This document shows, piece after piece, positions 14,211 through 25,234 of a DNA stretch of 64,000 nt. Positions within the stretch are counted from its first letter, which is position 1; each line of letters begins with the position of its first letter. The position numbers and the translations under genes were made by a program. The stretch is taken from NCBI GenBank assembly GCA_030770535.1, contig JASVEC010000001.1:2108001-2172000 (forward strand), in the 5' to 3' direction. The notes under the pieces were generated by a model. That model ran no database searches and had not been told where the DNA came from. It saw only the letters and a program-made list of their open reading frames with translations. The stretch is from Batkoa obscura. Taxonomy: Eukaryota; Entomophthoromycota; Entomophthoromycetes; Entomophthorales; Batkoaceae.

Positions 14211-15176
14211 TAACAATAATAATAATAATAATAATATTTATTTATTTATTTAATGACTAATTTATTAAACTTGTTTAGTAAATACAAATATTGAAGAGTT
14301 TATTAATAATGGATTAAAGAGTTTAAATTTGGATGAAGAAGAAGAAGAAGATTTAGATTTAGAAAATGAGTTGCAATTTAACATGTTAGATATTGAATCT
14401 CAATGTTTAAAAGCAGTCCATCAATTAACTAGAAGAACTAAACCAAGTAAGTTAAAGTAATACAATGGTGGTAATGTACTTATAATATGTTTTTATTAGT
14501 AAATTATACAATCTCTAAAGATGATACAATAATTGGTAAATTATATTTAAAAAAACCATATTATCGAATTGGTGATTCTGTAAATACAATTATACAATTT
14601 GTGCCATCTCCAGTTAAATGTTATCAAGTAAACAAGTAAACAAATAAAATTAAGTTGAACTAATAAATTATTATTAGGTATCAATAACTTTAGAAAGTTT
14701 TGAAGCTTTAAAAGAAGGTTATTCTCATCATCCGAAATATCGTACAGATCAAATGACACGGCAAATATTAACTCATCAACAATGTCTATTAATTAATACG
14801 GATAGGATAGCTATTGATTTAACTATTCCTACTACATGCACACCTAATTTTGAAACTACTGTTGGTAAGATAATTTATAATTAATATATTAATATATTAT
14901 AATTTTTATAATAACTAATATATTATTACCATTACAGTTGAATTAGGTTATCGACTAAGAATTGAATTTATGGTAGGAGAAAGAAATGAACAGAACATAT
15001 TAAGTACTAGTATTGATCGATTTCGAACATTAAATAAAATACAAAATGGTAATACTAACTTATTAGAAAAACTAACTTGTTTAGTACCCATTCAATTATT
15101 ACCTACCAATCCAAATTATGCTAAATTATATCGTTCTTCCCATTCTTTTCAATTGGAAAGAAATTTTCTCCCGTGA
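12794..15176 (+). CDS. RGP1: Rgp1, subunit of the Ric1-Rgp1 Rab6/Ypt6 exchange factor
   Basis: Rgp1 has an arrestin-like fold and, with Ric1, activates Ypt6/Rab6 at the Golgi for retrograde transport. Eight exons: 12794-13304, 13354-13752, 13813-13971, 14027-14140, 14279-14446, 14500-14627, 14678-14864, 14938-15176; 1905 nt, 634 residues. Family signatures are the N-terminal VQVNFHQEGVFYCNEKLRV, LLWGFAQLVGHFVLDENLV, the PPSVLFCDITLEPGES block, and LPPSYRGKSARFLYYLILGTQ, which parallel human RGP1 (ILFCDLRLDPGES, PPSFRGQSVKYVYKLTIG). A Ser/Asn-rich insertion fills residues ~45-165. The fourth intron (14141-14278) is stretched by an AAT microsatellite; the other introns are 49-73 bp. Protein identity rests on motif order and is good. 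Confidence 0.87.
14149..14240. repeat. (AAT)n trinucleotide microsatellite in an RGP1 intron
   Basis: About 30 AAT units with two AAC interruptions, wholly inside the intron 14141-14278. It makes that intron about three times the local norm. Confidence 0.95.
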
Positions 15177-15689
15177 GTAAAATGAATTTAAAAAAAGTTA
15201 AACTCACCCTATTGTTGAACATTGGTCGTGTATATACTTTATATGAGCACATCTGAACTTTATAAATACGTTAAAAAGTAATAATAATTACTATCCTCTA
15301 TTAATCGATTCTATTAAATATTAATCTAATATAATAAGTAATAATTTCCAATCTAATTAATAATTTAGATTATAAATTTCATTACATTCTAAAATTATAT
15401 TTTTCTAATATGTTCATTTTGCCATATCTAGAATCAATGTTGTATATATCTTATGATTTTTCTATCTCATTCTCTATTATTCACAAAATTAAATAGTTAA
15501 TATATTCATTGTTTATTTTCTTTGATTTTTTATTGTTTAATCATGATTTTAATCACATTAATCTTTTTTGCAAAAATTTAAAAATTACTCAATTTAAATT
15601 TAGTCCAAAAATATCCCTTACAAACTAAAAACTCATTAGAACGTAACTTTAAAGTTCAATTTCTTAATTTAATTATCTTAAAAAAACAA
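15177..15689. other. RGP1 to WD40 gene intergenic region
   Basis: AT-rich and contains no ORF or repeat I can support. It presumably holds the RGP1 3' end and the promoter of the downstream gene. Confidence 0.5.
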
Positions 15690-17858
15690 ATGGAAGCTGC
15701 CAATCAACGTAAAAAAAAGACACGAAAGAAAAAAATAATATCCTCACCGCCTGTTCCTGAACCAACACCCTCTCATGAACTCTCTTATCTAACTCCTTTA
15801 AGCACTATGGACATCACTCCCATTACCAACCTTACTCAAACGATCAAAGGAATAACTCAAGCTACTTCTCAATTATTATTCAGCCCCTCAACATTCCAAC
15901 AACTATTACTAAATATATTGAAAAAATCGGTAGGTGGTGGGAATCAAAATCGAATAACTTCTGGTGAAGAAGGAAGTAAAGGATTGGATATGGATGTGGA
16001 TGATGATATTGATAGTATCTATAGTAATGGGAATACGTTATATTCTGGTTTTATTCATAAAGATGAGAGGAAAGATGAGAGGAAAGATGATACTCCGGAA
16101 TCAAGTGTGGTTAATGGGATGGGTTATGAGGAGAGTGAGAGTGGGGAAGGGAGTAGTGTACTATTGAAACTTAAAAAGAAGGAAAAAGAAGTCGAAATGA
16201 TTAAAGCAAAAATAAAATCATATGATGATAAAATGGATAAGATTATTAAAAAAAAGAATAAACTCGAATTGGAATTGGGTCAAATAGAAGAAGATTTGAA
16301 TTTGTTAAGTTTACAGTTACAGCCTGCTGTGGAAGACAATAAGGCTCAAGAAAAGGATGAAATTAAGGAAACGGGTGATATAGAAACTCCAATAATTAAT
16401 ATTACACAGGATGAAAAAGAGGAATTTAATCAAAGTATTAAAGTTGAAGAAGTTGATGAGACAATAGAGGAGAAAGAAGAGATCAAGATTGAAATAACAA
16501 TGGATACAGAAGAAGTGCATCAGCATGAACTTACCAGTATGAAATCAATAGAAGGATCCGTTATTTCTAATAATATTTATCCAATGGTAAGTCGATTATC
16601 ATTTGTATTATTATGCCATTTGTTTAATTAATCGCTTAATTTAGATTTTTAAAGCCCATGATTCTATAGTAAACTCGATTTATTCGGATGAAAAAACTCA
16701 ATTGTTAGCTACTTCAGAAGTTGATGGTAATATTAAACTTTGGGATATGAAAACTTATGATAGTTATGAAAATTTATATGAAATACCGGCAAAATTTGGT
16801 AAGTTTTATTATAATATTATAATATTATATTATCAGTATATAATATATTTATTTTAGGAAATATTTATGATATCAAAATCAATGATGGAATCTTAATTGG
16901 AGGAGGAAAAGATACTAACTTAAGAATTTACAATACAAGGTCATTATTAGAAGTAACAGAACAAATTTATGATAAAGAAGAAGAAGAAGAAATAATTGAA
17001 AAGCCATTATTATCACCTAACTTATTACCCAATTTAAGTCCGAATAGTTTAAGACCAGAATCTGAATTATCTGTCTATTCAGCACCACCTTCTTTTTCAT
17101 TACCTCCAACACAAGCATTACCTTCATTTACTTTGAAAGGTCATAAAAGTTATATTAAATGTTTAGATATGGATTGTAATTATGCATTATCTGGATCTAA
17201 TGATGGTACAATTAAACAATGGGATTTAGAAAATGGTAAATTAATTAGTACATTTGATTGTACTTGGCAAATGAATTTAAATTCAATCAATCAAAAACAA
17301 AATAAAATAACAGGTGTATTAGAATCAAAAGGAAATAATTATAATATATTAAATAGTATTATTGGTACAATTAAATTTTATTCTCATGCTTTAGCATCAG
17401 GTACAAATGATGGTATTATTCGTATGTGGGATTTAAGAACAGGACAATGTCATCGATCATTGGCAGGTCATCAAAATAATATTACTTCATTAAATTTTGA
17501 TACTTTTCATTTGATTTCTGGTTCCTTGGATCATACAGTGAAGATATTTGATTTAAGAACGGGTAAACAATTGGAAAGTATTAAATATGAAGATATTATT
17601 CTAGATTTACAATTTAATTCTAAAAATATATTTACAAGCTGTGATAAAGAAGAGATAGAAGTAAGTTTTTTTTTAAGATAAGATTTTAGACTTTTTATTT
17701 TACTTTTCATATTTTAGGTTTATCAAAGAACTACATTTCATAAAAAACAATTATTTGGGTTACAATCCACTTCATGGGGTTTACATTTAACTAGAGACAA
17801 TTTATTAATTGGTGGGACTAAAAATGGTTATCTTAGATTTTGGAATGTTAATAGTTAA
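15690..17858 (+). CDS. Mdv1/Caf4-like WD40 protein (mitochondrial fission adaptor)
   Basis: Exons 15690-16586, 16645-16798, 16858-17660 and 17718-17858 give 1995 nt, 664 residues. The architecture is a basic N-terminus (RKKKTRKKK), a hydrophobic-helical region near residues 45-85, an acidic stretch, a coiled coil at ~155-215 (LKLKKKEKEVEMIKAKIKSY...) and C-terminal WD40 repeats. The repeats include ATSEVDGNIKLWDM, LSGSNDGTIKQWDLENG, ASGTNDGIIRMWDLRTGQC, ISGSLDHTVKIFDLRTGKQ and GGTKNGYLRFWNV. N-terminal helices, central coiled coil and seven-bladed propeller is the layout of fungal Mdv1/Caf4, which link Fis1 to the dynamin Dnm1 on mitochondria. Identity is inferred from architecture; another coiled-coil WD40 protein is possible. 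An acidic insert (EEEEEII...) interrupts the propeller between repeats 2 and 3. Confidence 0.72.
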
Positions 17859-18019
17859 AATCATAGTTTTTTCAATTTATAAATAGAAAAAGTTTTTTTG
17901 ATTTTTACACTTTTATTGAGTTATAAAGTTAGTTATTAAAATAATAACTTTATAGCTTAGTTCTTTTTATTTCATTCTTTTAATAAAATTGTTTTGGTAT
18001 ATTTGTTTTTTTATTAAAT

Positions 18020-18762
18020 ATAATAATAAAATAAATGAATTATCTAATTTATTTTCATTAATAATACATGCATATATATTCTACTTTTGTTTCAAACTCT
18101 TGAAATTCAATATTATTTTTGTGTGTTTGTTGCATACTGTACAATTTAAAAACCCCAGAATGAGCAGTGTTAAGTTCTTCACTACCCAAATTTCTACCTC
18201 TAATAAGATTTAATTTTTGATGATGAATAAACTCAGGCCAGTTAAGTTCTTTAAAGGCATATTCTTATAGCATTCCATTTCCCAAGTAATGGTTAAGTTT
18301 AATTCACCTTTAAGACCTTGTGGAAATACTCTTTTATCATTTCGATAGTTTGGTAAGTTAATTGATATACGACATAATGGAGATAGTTTATGTTCTGCCT
18401 GATCTATCTCTTTTAATTTACGTAAACGTTTTGGTAACGTTAACTAGCTCTCATCACAAATTGGGTTCGGATAGGTGAATAAAGAATACCATATAATATC
18501 TCTCATTTTATAATGATCAAAACCATACATCACTGCAATAAGTTTACAATGATCTCTATGTAACTTATGAATGGGTTGTTTTAAATGAGTTTGGACATCG
18601 TCTAACTTTTTATTAAAAAAATTCTTGATTTTCTTCAATTAAATTGATCTCCTTTTAATTTACCTGTAATACCCTCGATGTATATGGTGCCACTTGGCCA
18701 TTTGTAATATGATGGTGTATAAATAAACTACATTGTAAACTAAGTTTAGGTGGTATTGTCAT
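18020..18762 (-). pseudogene. decayed tandem duplicate of the adjacent Mhr1/mL67-like gene
   Basis: Reading leftward from ATG at 18762, the sequence parallels its intact neighbour (18950-19628): HITNGQVAPYTSRVLQ, KQPIHKLHRDHCKLIAVM, SLFTYPNPICDE. It has an in-frame TAG right after the ICDES segment, then further homology (LTLPKRLRKLKEIDQAEHK, PLCRISINLPNYRNDKRVFP), and the reading frame is lost before the C-terminus. Similarity extends past the gene into the 3' flank (the ATGAA-TATCTAATTT motif near 18035 and 18903), so the duplicated unit was larger than the coding region. A short ORF (18444-18638) is only a surviving piece. Confidence 0.8.
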
Positions 18763-18949
18763 TTTTTAAAGCTGTTAAAAGGACTAAAAAGTTAAAAAGC
18801 AAAATCCTAAATTTAAATTTAATGTTTATATATTCATTTAATTTTCAACAAATATAATAATATTAAAAATCAATCATAATATGATATTAATAATTAGTAA
18901 ATGAACTATCTAATTTTATTTTCATTAATAATAATGGTTATTTTATCTA

Positions 18950-19628
18950 TTATTGAGTTAATTCCTTCTTACTTTCAATCCTTTGTTTATGCATATCTTG
19001 TAATTTGATCAATTTCTCCACACCAGAATGAGTAGTATTAAGCTCTTGATTTGCTAAATTTCTACCTCTAATAAGATTTAATTTTTGATGATTGATAAAT
19101 TCTGGCCAGCTCAATCCTTGTTTTTGTGGTAAATTTTTAAAATGTTCAGTTTCCCATAAAATAGTTAAATTTAAATCTCCTTTAAGACCTTCTGGAAATA
19201 CTCTATTATCCTTTGAATGTTCTGGTAATTCAGTTAATATACGACATAATGCTGAAAGTTTATGTTCTGCTTGATCTAACTCTTGGACTCGGCGTAAACG
19301 TTTTGGTAAAGTGATCCATTTTTCATCACGGATTGGGTTAGGATAAGTAGTTAGTGAATGCCATACTATATCCGCTGTTCTTAAATCTTCAAAGCCAGAG
19401 ACTACAGCGATTGGCTTCCAATGATCTTTACGTAATTTATGGACAGGTTCTTTTAAATGGTTCCAGACATTATCTAACTATATTAAAGTAGAAGTAATTT
19501 ATTGAGTTAATCTTATAACTTTGTATTACCTTTAATACATTGGATCTAGAAGGTATTACTTGGCCATTTGTAATATGACGGAATAAAAATACACTGTTTT
19601 GTAAACTGATTTTAGCTTGGGCTGCCAT
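18950..19628 (-). CDS. Mhr1/mL67-like mitochondrial protein
   Basis: Exons 19628-19530 and 19477-18950 (52-bp intron) give 627 nt, 208 residues. The N-terminus has NSVFLFRHITNGQVIPS, then a basic segment LRKDHWKPIAVVSGF. This resembles the block VYIFRNLEYGQVLYS ... LRRDIWKCMCVV of yeast Mhr1, a protein tied to mitochondrial DNA recombination and also found as mitoribosomal subunit mL67. The rest is helical and basic (WITLPKRLRRVQELDQAEHK, SWPEFINHQKLNLIRGRN). Size fits the family (~226 in yeast). I infer a mitochondrial ribosome or nucleoid role. It is divergently transcribed from the Pof1-like gene across 177 bp. A broken duplicate lies just downstream. Confidence 0.65.
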
Positions 19629-19805
19629 TCTTTATTTTTTGAGTTTCGCTTCAAAGTAAATTGAACTGAGTTTATGGGAATGAAAAAATATCCAAAATTT
19701 GGTTGGAGTTTCTGATTATTATTCTTAGTTAAAAAAGTTGATCCAATCAAAAAATTTCAAAAACAAAAAGTCACTTATTTTTTGTTTCATTTATTATAAT
19801 CGTCA
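19629..19805. promoter_or_regulatory. shared divergent promoter region
   Basis: Only 177 bp separate the start codons of the Mhr1/mL67-like gene (leftward) and the Pof1-like gene (rightward), so both promoters must lie here. I saw no distinctive operator. Confidence 0.5.
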
Positions 19806-20588
19806 ATGCAAAAAAACTCAATTATAAAACAAATCCAACAAGTAATTAAACAATTAAGCCACACTAATTCCATTAGTTTTTTCAACTCCAACACCAAAAC
19901 TTTAACCACCTGTAAACACTTATTGATCTTAGACTCTTCATATAATCCACCAACGATAGCACATGAGCAATTAGTCCAAGCAAGCTTAAACCATTTACTC
20001 AAAACACAAGCTTCAGTAGGCTTACTTTTATTACTAAGTAATAAAAACATGGATAAAATAAACTTCACTGGAGCTAGTATTGAACAACGACTACATTATA
20101 TGAAATTGATGCATGATAAACTTATCAAACAGTACCATAATAAGTTAAGTTTTAGTGATATTGCTTTAACTACTTCAGGAAAATTTATTGATAAAATAAG
20201 TATTCTGAGTCAAGTGGATGGGAACGAGGAAACGAAGTATCATTTTATTATGGGTTATGATACTTTAATTCGAGTGTTTGATTTTAAATATTATATGAAA
20301 GAATATAACTATGAGGGTATGGTAGAGACATTAAAGCCTTTTTTTCTAAACGGTAATATCTACTATACTAAAAGAGGAGAAGAAATTGTAGATAAGGAAA
20401 TGGATAAGTTGTTGTCAAGGTTTAAAGAAAAAATTGTTTATTTTGAACTACCGGAAAAGTATCATGAAGAGGTTTCTTCAACGAAAGTTAGACAAGCGAT
20501 TAAAGATGGGAATAAGGAAGGCAAGCTAAAGGATATGGTGGATAAAGATATTTTGGAATTGGTTTTGGAAGACAATCCATATGTTTAA
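19806..20588 (+). CDS. Pof1-like nicotinamide mononucleotide adenylyltransferase family protein
   Basis: Single exon, 260 residues. It has the HxGH-type nucleotidyltransferase signature as DSSYNPPTIAHEQL (residues ~42-55), in which Asn-Pro-Pro and His bind ATP phosphate. The C-terminal ISSTxxR-like motif appears as VSSTKVRQAIKDG (~228-240). Between them are FIMGYDTLIRVFDFKYY, the G-x-D-x(3-4)-F block of NMN adenylyltransferases, and a phosphate/ribose-contact region. Yeast Pof1 (258 aa) is the closest layout I know and makes NAD from NMN and ATP; other fungal members are annotated as cytidylyltransferases. Substrate therefore remains an inference. Confidence 0.78.
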   Translation: MQKNSIIKQIQQVIKQLSHTNSISFFNSNTKTLTTCKHLLILDSSYNPPTIAHEQLVQASLNHLLKTQASVGLLLLLSNKNMDKINFTGASIEQRLHYMKLMHDKLIKQYHNKLSFSDIALTTSGKFIDKISILSQVDGNEETKYHFIMGYDTLIRVFDFKYYMKEYNYEGMVETLKPFFLNGNIYYTKRGEEIVDKEMDKLLSRFKEKIVYFELPEKYHEEVSSTKVRQAIKDGNKEGKLKDMVDKDILELVLEDNPYV

Positions 20589-21029
20589 TTATCAAATAAT
20601 TTGTATTTTGAAATAATGCTATTGAATTTATTATTTAATTATTTAAACGTGACCTTTATTCTTTTGTATAAAATAAAACTTTAAAATATAAGTTGTTATT
20701 TACTATATTTAAATAGAATAATACTTTATTTTTACTTTTTTTATAAAAATCGATTTAACACAAAAATAACTTAGTATAATATTTTCACAATATTAGAAAT
20801 AAATCAATACAAAATATTATTTCTGATACTACGATATTCAATAAACATAATAATAAAATTTAATTTTAGACCCTTTATTTAAACTCCTTTTAAAAAAAAT
20901 AAAAACCTGCCACGATTAATGATTATGTATTTTGATTTAATTGGCTACAATAACAATGTTAAATTAAACTTCAAAAATTCAAAAAAAACTTTTTTTATAA
21001 TAATATACAACTAATTCTATAACTACAAT
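20589..21029. other. intergenic region upstream of PMT4
   Basis: AT-rich, about 440 bp, with no supported feature. It separates two co-oriented genes and should hold the PMT4 promoter. Confidence 0.45.
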
Positions 21030-23230
21030 ATGAGTTCCTCCTTCTCTGTATCAGAGGGTCAAAAAAATTTAAGGAGTCGCCCAGTTGGAGGCGGCCAAGT
21101 GAGTGATGACACTAAGGATTTAAAGTCAACCTCCACTATTTCTGATAGAAACAAACCAACTCAAGAGGTAATAGTTAATTAGAGCTACTAGCTATCATTT
21201 TTATTAACATTAAAAACCTTATAGATAAAACGTAGCTGGACCTCATACGAAATGTATTCTCATTACTGGTTACTATTGTTTATCTTTTTAGGTTTTGTTA
21301 CTCGTTTTTATGATTTATCATTTCCTGGGGAAGTAGTATTTGATGAAGTCCATTTTGGTAAGTTTGCCAGTTATTATTTACGTAGAGAATTTTTCTTTGA
21401 TGTGCATCCACCATTGGCAAAGATGGTATTAGCCTTAGGAGGTTATTTTATTGGTTTTGATGGTTCTTTTTTATTTGAAAAAATTGGTTTAGTATATGCA
21501 GATTATAATGTACCTTATGTTGGTTTACGTGCAACTTCAGCTATTTTTGGTGCTTTAAATGTACCTTTAGTTTATATGTGTATGCGTGAATCTGGGTATT
21601 CTATTTTACCTTCTGTTGTTTCTACAATTTTAGTATTATTTGACGGTTCTTTAGTAACCCAATCTAGACTTATTTTATTAGATTCTCAACTTATATTTTT
21701 TGCTACATTATCGATTTATTGTTATATTCGATTTTATAAATTCAAATATGGTGAATTTACAAATGGTTGGTGGTTTTGGTTAATTGCTACTGGTGTTTCT
21801 CTTGCTTTAACATTGGGTGTTAAAATGGTTGGTTTATTTGTTATATTGACTGTTGGTATCTGTGTCATTGTTGATTTATGGAAAATGTTAGATATTAAGA
21901 GAGGATATTCAATGAAATATGTAGGTAAACATTTTGCAGCAAGAGCTGTTGGTCTTATTTTTGTACCAATTATAGTATATTTATCTATCTTTTGGATTCA
22001 TTTTAAAGTGCTATCTAATTCTGGTACTGGTGATGCTTATATGAGTCCAGAATTTCAATCTACTTTAAAAGGTAATGAAATTCATTTAAATAGTTTTGAA
22101 ATTCGTTATGGTGATGTTATTACAATCAAACACAAATCAACTAAAAACTTTTTACATTCTCATACCGATCGTTATCCTCTTAGATATAAAGATGGACGTG
22201 TTTCTTCTCAAGGTCAACAGGTCACTGGATATCCACATTCAGATTCCAATAATCATTGGCGTGTACTTCCCAAAGAAGATTTAGATGATGGTTTAGAAGA
22301 GCAAGACTTTGTTAAAAATGGAGATATTGTTCGATTTGAGCATGTTAATACTAATTCTTTACTAATGACTCATGATGTTGCATCACCAACTATGGCAACT
22401 AATGAAGAAGTTACTACTGTTGATATTGATATTGCTAATAATTCAACTGAAAAGATGAAGTTCACATATTTTAAAATATCGGTAGATTCTGAAGATGAAG
22501 GACAGGTATGGAAGTCTAGATCTCAATATACCAAAATATTACATCAAGAAACTTCTGTAGCAATTTGGAGTCATCCAGTTAAATTACCTGAATGGGGTTA
22601 TAAGCATAACGAAGTGAATGGGAATAAAAATTTACAAGATGATACTAATGATTGGTTTGTAAACGAAATTATTGGTAAAAATGATACCGAAATTCAACAT
22701 AAGGAGCCAAAGCATCGTAACTTTTTCCTAAAATTTATCGAATTAAATCGTGAAATGTTGGTTAAAAATAATCAAATTTCTGCTTCTCATCCTTATGCTA
22801 CTCGTCCATGGCAATGGCCGATTACTCATCGTGGGTGTTCTTATTGGACACGTGATACTTTTGGAAAAAAAGAACAAATTTATTTACTTGGTAATCCATT
22901 TGGTTACTTTTTAGGATCTTTAGTTATTTTATTATTTGTTGCTTATTTTATTTCGGACCAATTTTTATTACGTCGTGGTTATACTACAAGTGATTTAGGT
23001 AATTTTAGTTCTATTTATTTATTTTTATAATATATTTTAATCAATTTTATTTAGGTTTCCATAATCGTATTTATAATTCAGGTTTCTTTTTATTAATGGC
23101 TTGGGGTTTGCATTATTTCCCCTTTTTCCCGATGGGGCGTCAATTATTTTTACATCATTATTTACCCGCTTTAATCTTTAAATATTGCTTAGTTGGTGCT
23201 GCTATTCAATATAGCTTTTATTCAAAGTAG
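21030..23230 (+). CDS. PMT4: protein O-mannosyltransferase Pmt4-like, C-terminally cut short
   Basis: ER multi-pass enzyme that transfers mannose from dolichol-phosphate-mannose to Ser/Thr. Exons 21030-21167, 21225-22998 and 23055-23230; 695 residues against ~760 in yeast. Signatures: VVFDEVHFGKFASYYL, FFFDVHPPLAKM, LRATSAIFGAL, the MIR domain (HSHTDRYPLRYKDGR, QGQQVTGYPHSDSNNHW, VASPTMATNEEVTTV) and AWGLHYFPFF..HHYLPA. The MIR wording RYPLRYKDGR/VASP.xNEE identifies the PMT4 subfamily. After HHYLPALIF only ~17 residues remain before TAG at 23228-23230; the final transmembrane part expected for Pmt4 is missing. The sequence runs straight into a 5'-less DUF726 gene, so I infer a deletion or assembly junction near 23227. 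The N-terminal Met is set by an in-frame first exon upstream of a 57-bp intron. Confidence 0.9.
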
Positions 23231-24136
23231 ATCCAGTTGTACCAGATTATCCAGATAATACTATGAAATGAAACAGAAATATTGTTATCAATTGGTCAAG
23301 CATTAAATAGTTTATTAGCTACTTCTGTTATTGGTATTGCTACAAATGAAGTATTAAAAAAAACAATCTTAAATGGATTAGTGGCTTCTATTGCTTGGCC
23401 ATTGACTATTTTACAAGCTGGTAGTATATTAGATAATCCATGGTCATTGGGTTTAGATAGAAGTAAAAAAGCAGGATTAATATTAGCAGATGCATTAATT
23501 AATTATGCACAAGGTCATCGACCTGTTAATTTAGTTGGATTTTCATTAGGAGCAAGGGTAATCTTTTATTGTTTAGAAGAATTATTATTACGCTCCGAAA
23601 ACAATTTTCAATTATTTGATATCATTGAAAATGTGGTATTGTTAGGGGCTCCAATTACTTGTGATAAAAAGCGATGGAAGGCTGTTAGAACTTTAATTTC
23701 TGGTAGATTTATTAACGGCTATATTGAACAAGATTGGATCCTTTCCTTTTTACATCGTGGTTTAAATTATGGTCAATCAGTAGCTGGAAATATTAATCTG
23801 ATCAAATATTGGAAAGAAGAATTATCAAATAAAGAAGATAATGAAGGTGAAGAAGATGAAGTGTTGGATTCAGATTCAAGTAAATCCGATATTGAATATT
23901 TAGATACAACTATGACCACTTATGAAGCTACTAGCTTAATGAAAATGAAAGAGAATAGTTTAAATATCAAAAATAATACTATTATTGAAAGTGTAGATTT
24001 ATCTGAAATTGTAGAAGGTCATTTGGATTATATTAATCAAGTACCTACAATTCTGAACAAGTTGGGCTTCCAAATTAATGAATTTGAAAGCGATGTAGTA
24101 CCAGAAACATTATTTGAAACAACATTTACTTTTTAA
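23228..24136 (+). pseudogene. DUF726 (TMCO4/Mil1-like) alpha/beta hydrolase, 5' part missing
   Basis: The open frame from about 23267 to TAA at 24136 encodes ~289 residues matching only the C-terminal half of DUF726 proteins such as TMCO4 and yeast Mil1. It has ETEILLSIGQALN, ASIAWPLTILQAGSILDNPW, GLILADALINYAQG and VNLVGFSLGARVIFYCLEEL with the nucleophile-elbow GFSLG, then VVLLGAPI and RFINGYIEQDWILSFL. A normal gene would have several hundred more residues upstream, including membrane helices. Upstream, a stretch reading VDPVVPDYPDNTMK (23227-23268) seems to belong to it but is out of frame and ends in TGA at 23264. There is no plausible start. The locus abuts truncated PMT4. The acidic tail is ordinary for the family. 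Confidence 0.8.
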
Positions 24137-24216
24137 ATGTCAAGTATGAAATTTAGTTATAAATAAAGATTAAACATAAAATAAATGAACTAGAATATTT
24201 TGTTATTTTTTATTAT

Positions 24217-24588
24217 TTAAAAATTACTTAAATCTAATTGATTAACGCCATCTAATTTAAAAACTTTTTCGATATTGTTAAAAGATATACTATTATAGTA
24301 ATGAGGAAAATAGTGAGTATTATTATTCTCTATAACTGGTTCATATTTTAGTTTATCTTGGTTTAAATTCTTAGTTGATAATTTCAAAATTACTAAATCC
24401 TTCACATCTTTATAAAATCGAGTTAATACACCAGAAATTTGTTGTTTAGTACACAAATGAATATAACCTGAGGATTGATCTAAGGAAGTTAAAACTAAGG
24501 AATCAGAGTTGTTGCTAAAATCCTGATGGGAGACTTCACTCTGTTTGTAAATTTTGTAAATATATGACTCGTTGATTGAGGTAGTCAT
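24217..24588 (-). CDS. DUF952 family protein
   Basis: Intronless, 123 residues. It begins ESYIYKIYKQSEV and then has SSGYIHLCTKQQISGVLTRFY, matching the DUF952 pattern of an N-terminal YIYKI strand followed by DGFIHLSTAEQ...RFF. The C-terminal part LKYEPVIENNN..YFPHYYNSI fits the family's WE...FPHLYG block. It is a small cytosolic protein of unknown biochemical role. The gene converges on the DUF726 fragment, 80 bp away. Confidence 0.82.
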   Translation of the reverse strand: MTTSINESYIYKIYKQSEVSHQDFSNNSDSLVLTSLDQSSGYIHLCTKQQISGVLTRFYKDVKDLVILKLSTKNLNQDKLKYEPVIENNNTHYFPHYYNSISFNNIEKVFKLDGVNQLDLSNF

Positions 24589-25047
24589 TTTTTAGATTTG
24601 GAATAAAAAAGTTCTAGTTTAAAATTTAATGAAAAGTTGTTTTAATTGTTTTAGTGCTTCATTCTAATTTTTTAAACCTTATGCCAAATAAGGGGAATGG
24701 ACAAACTAATTAAAAGTAAAATTTTTGAAATTTTGAAAAGTTCAGTTTATCTTGGTAAAAATTTAACAACTTTTTTCATCATCATTTATAAGACGTATCT
24801 TTTTGTAACTCAAAAGATACCTAGAAATAAGACACAAGTTTACTTCATAAAGTATACATTATATGCTATTAAAAAACCCTGTTCAAAACTTTCAAAATCT
24901 CATAAATGTTTGCAATAACTAGCAGTCCTATTCATTTCCTAGATATTTTTCTTAGTATACTTTTTTTTATCATTTTATTTTTTCTTCATTTTTGAATCTT
25001 ACTTTGTTTTGATTCAATAAAATTTTAATACTTTAAATTTACAATTT
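24589..25047. other. gene-free AT-rich stretch
   Basis: An ORF at 24697-24918 has no family features and is in low-complexity sequence; I do not support it. Nothing else is visible here. Confidence 0.4.
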
Positions 25048-25144
25048 GAGGGTGTATTTTGTATTTAAGAATTTTACTGTAATCTTTCCACTTAAATAGC
25101 GCTTAAAAAATGGAAAAATAATGAAATTAAAAAAAAACAGTCCC
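25048..25144 (-). repeat. MITE-like copy 5
   Basis: Starts GAGGGTGTATTTTG and ends ACAGTCCC, with the CTTAAATAGCGCTTAAAAAA core. The flanks ATTT and ATAT no longer match exactly. Confidence 0.8.
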
Positions 25145-25167
25145 ATATATTTTTTTTAATTTTTTGC

Positions 25168-25234
25168 TGACAATTATTCTATTCAAATAACGCTTGAAAA
25201 ATGGAAAAAGTGATAAAATCAAAAAAAATACCTC
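25168..25234 (-). repeat. MITE-like copy 6, partial
   Basis: Only the right two-thirds of the element remain (CAATTATTCTATTCAAATAACGC...ATACCTC), 24 bp after copy 5. Confidence 0.65.

Noticed and set aside
24697-24918. 73-codon plus-strand ORF
   Set aside because: No motif, no intron structure, typical AT-rich composition.
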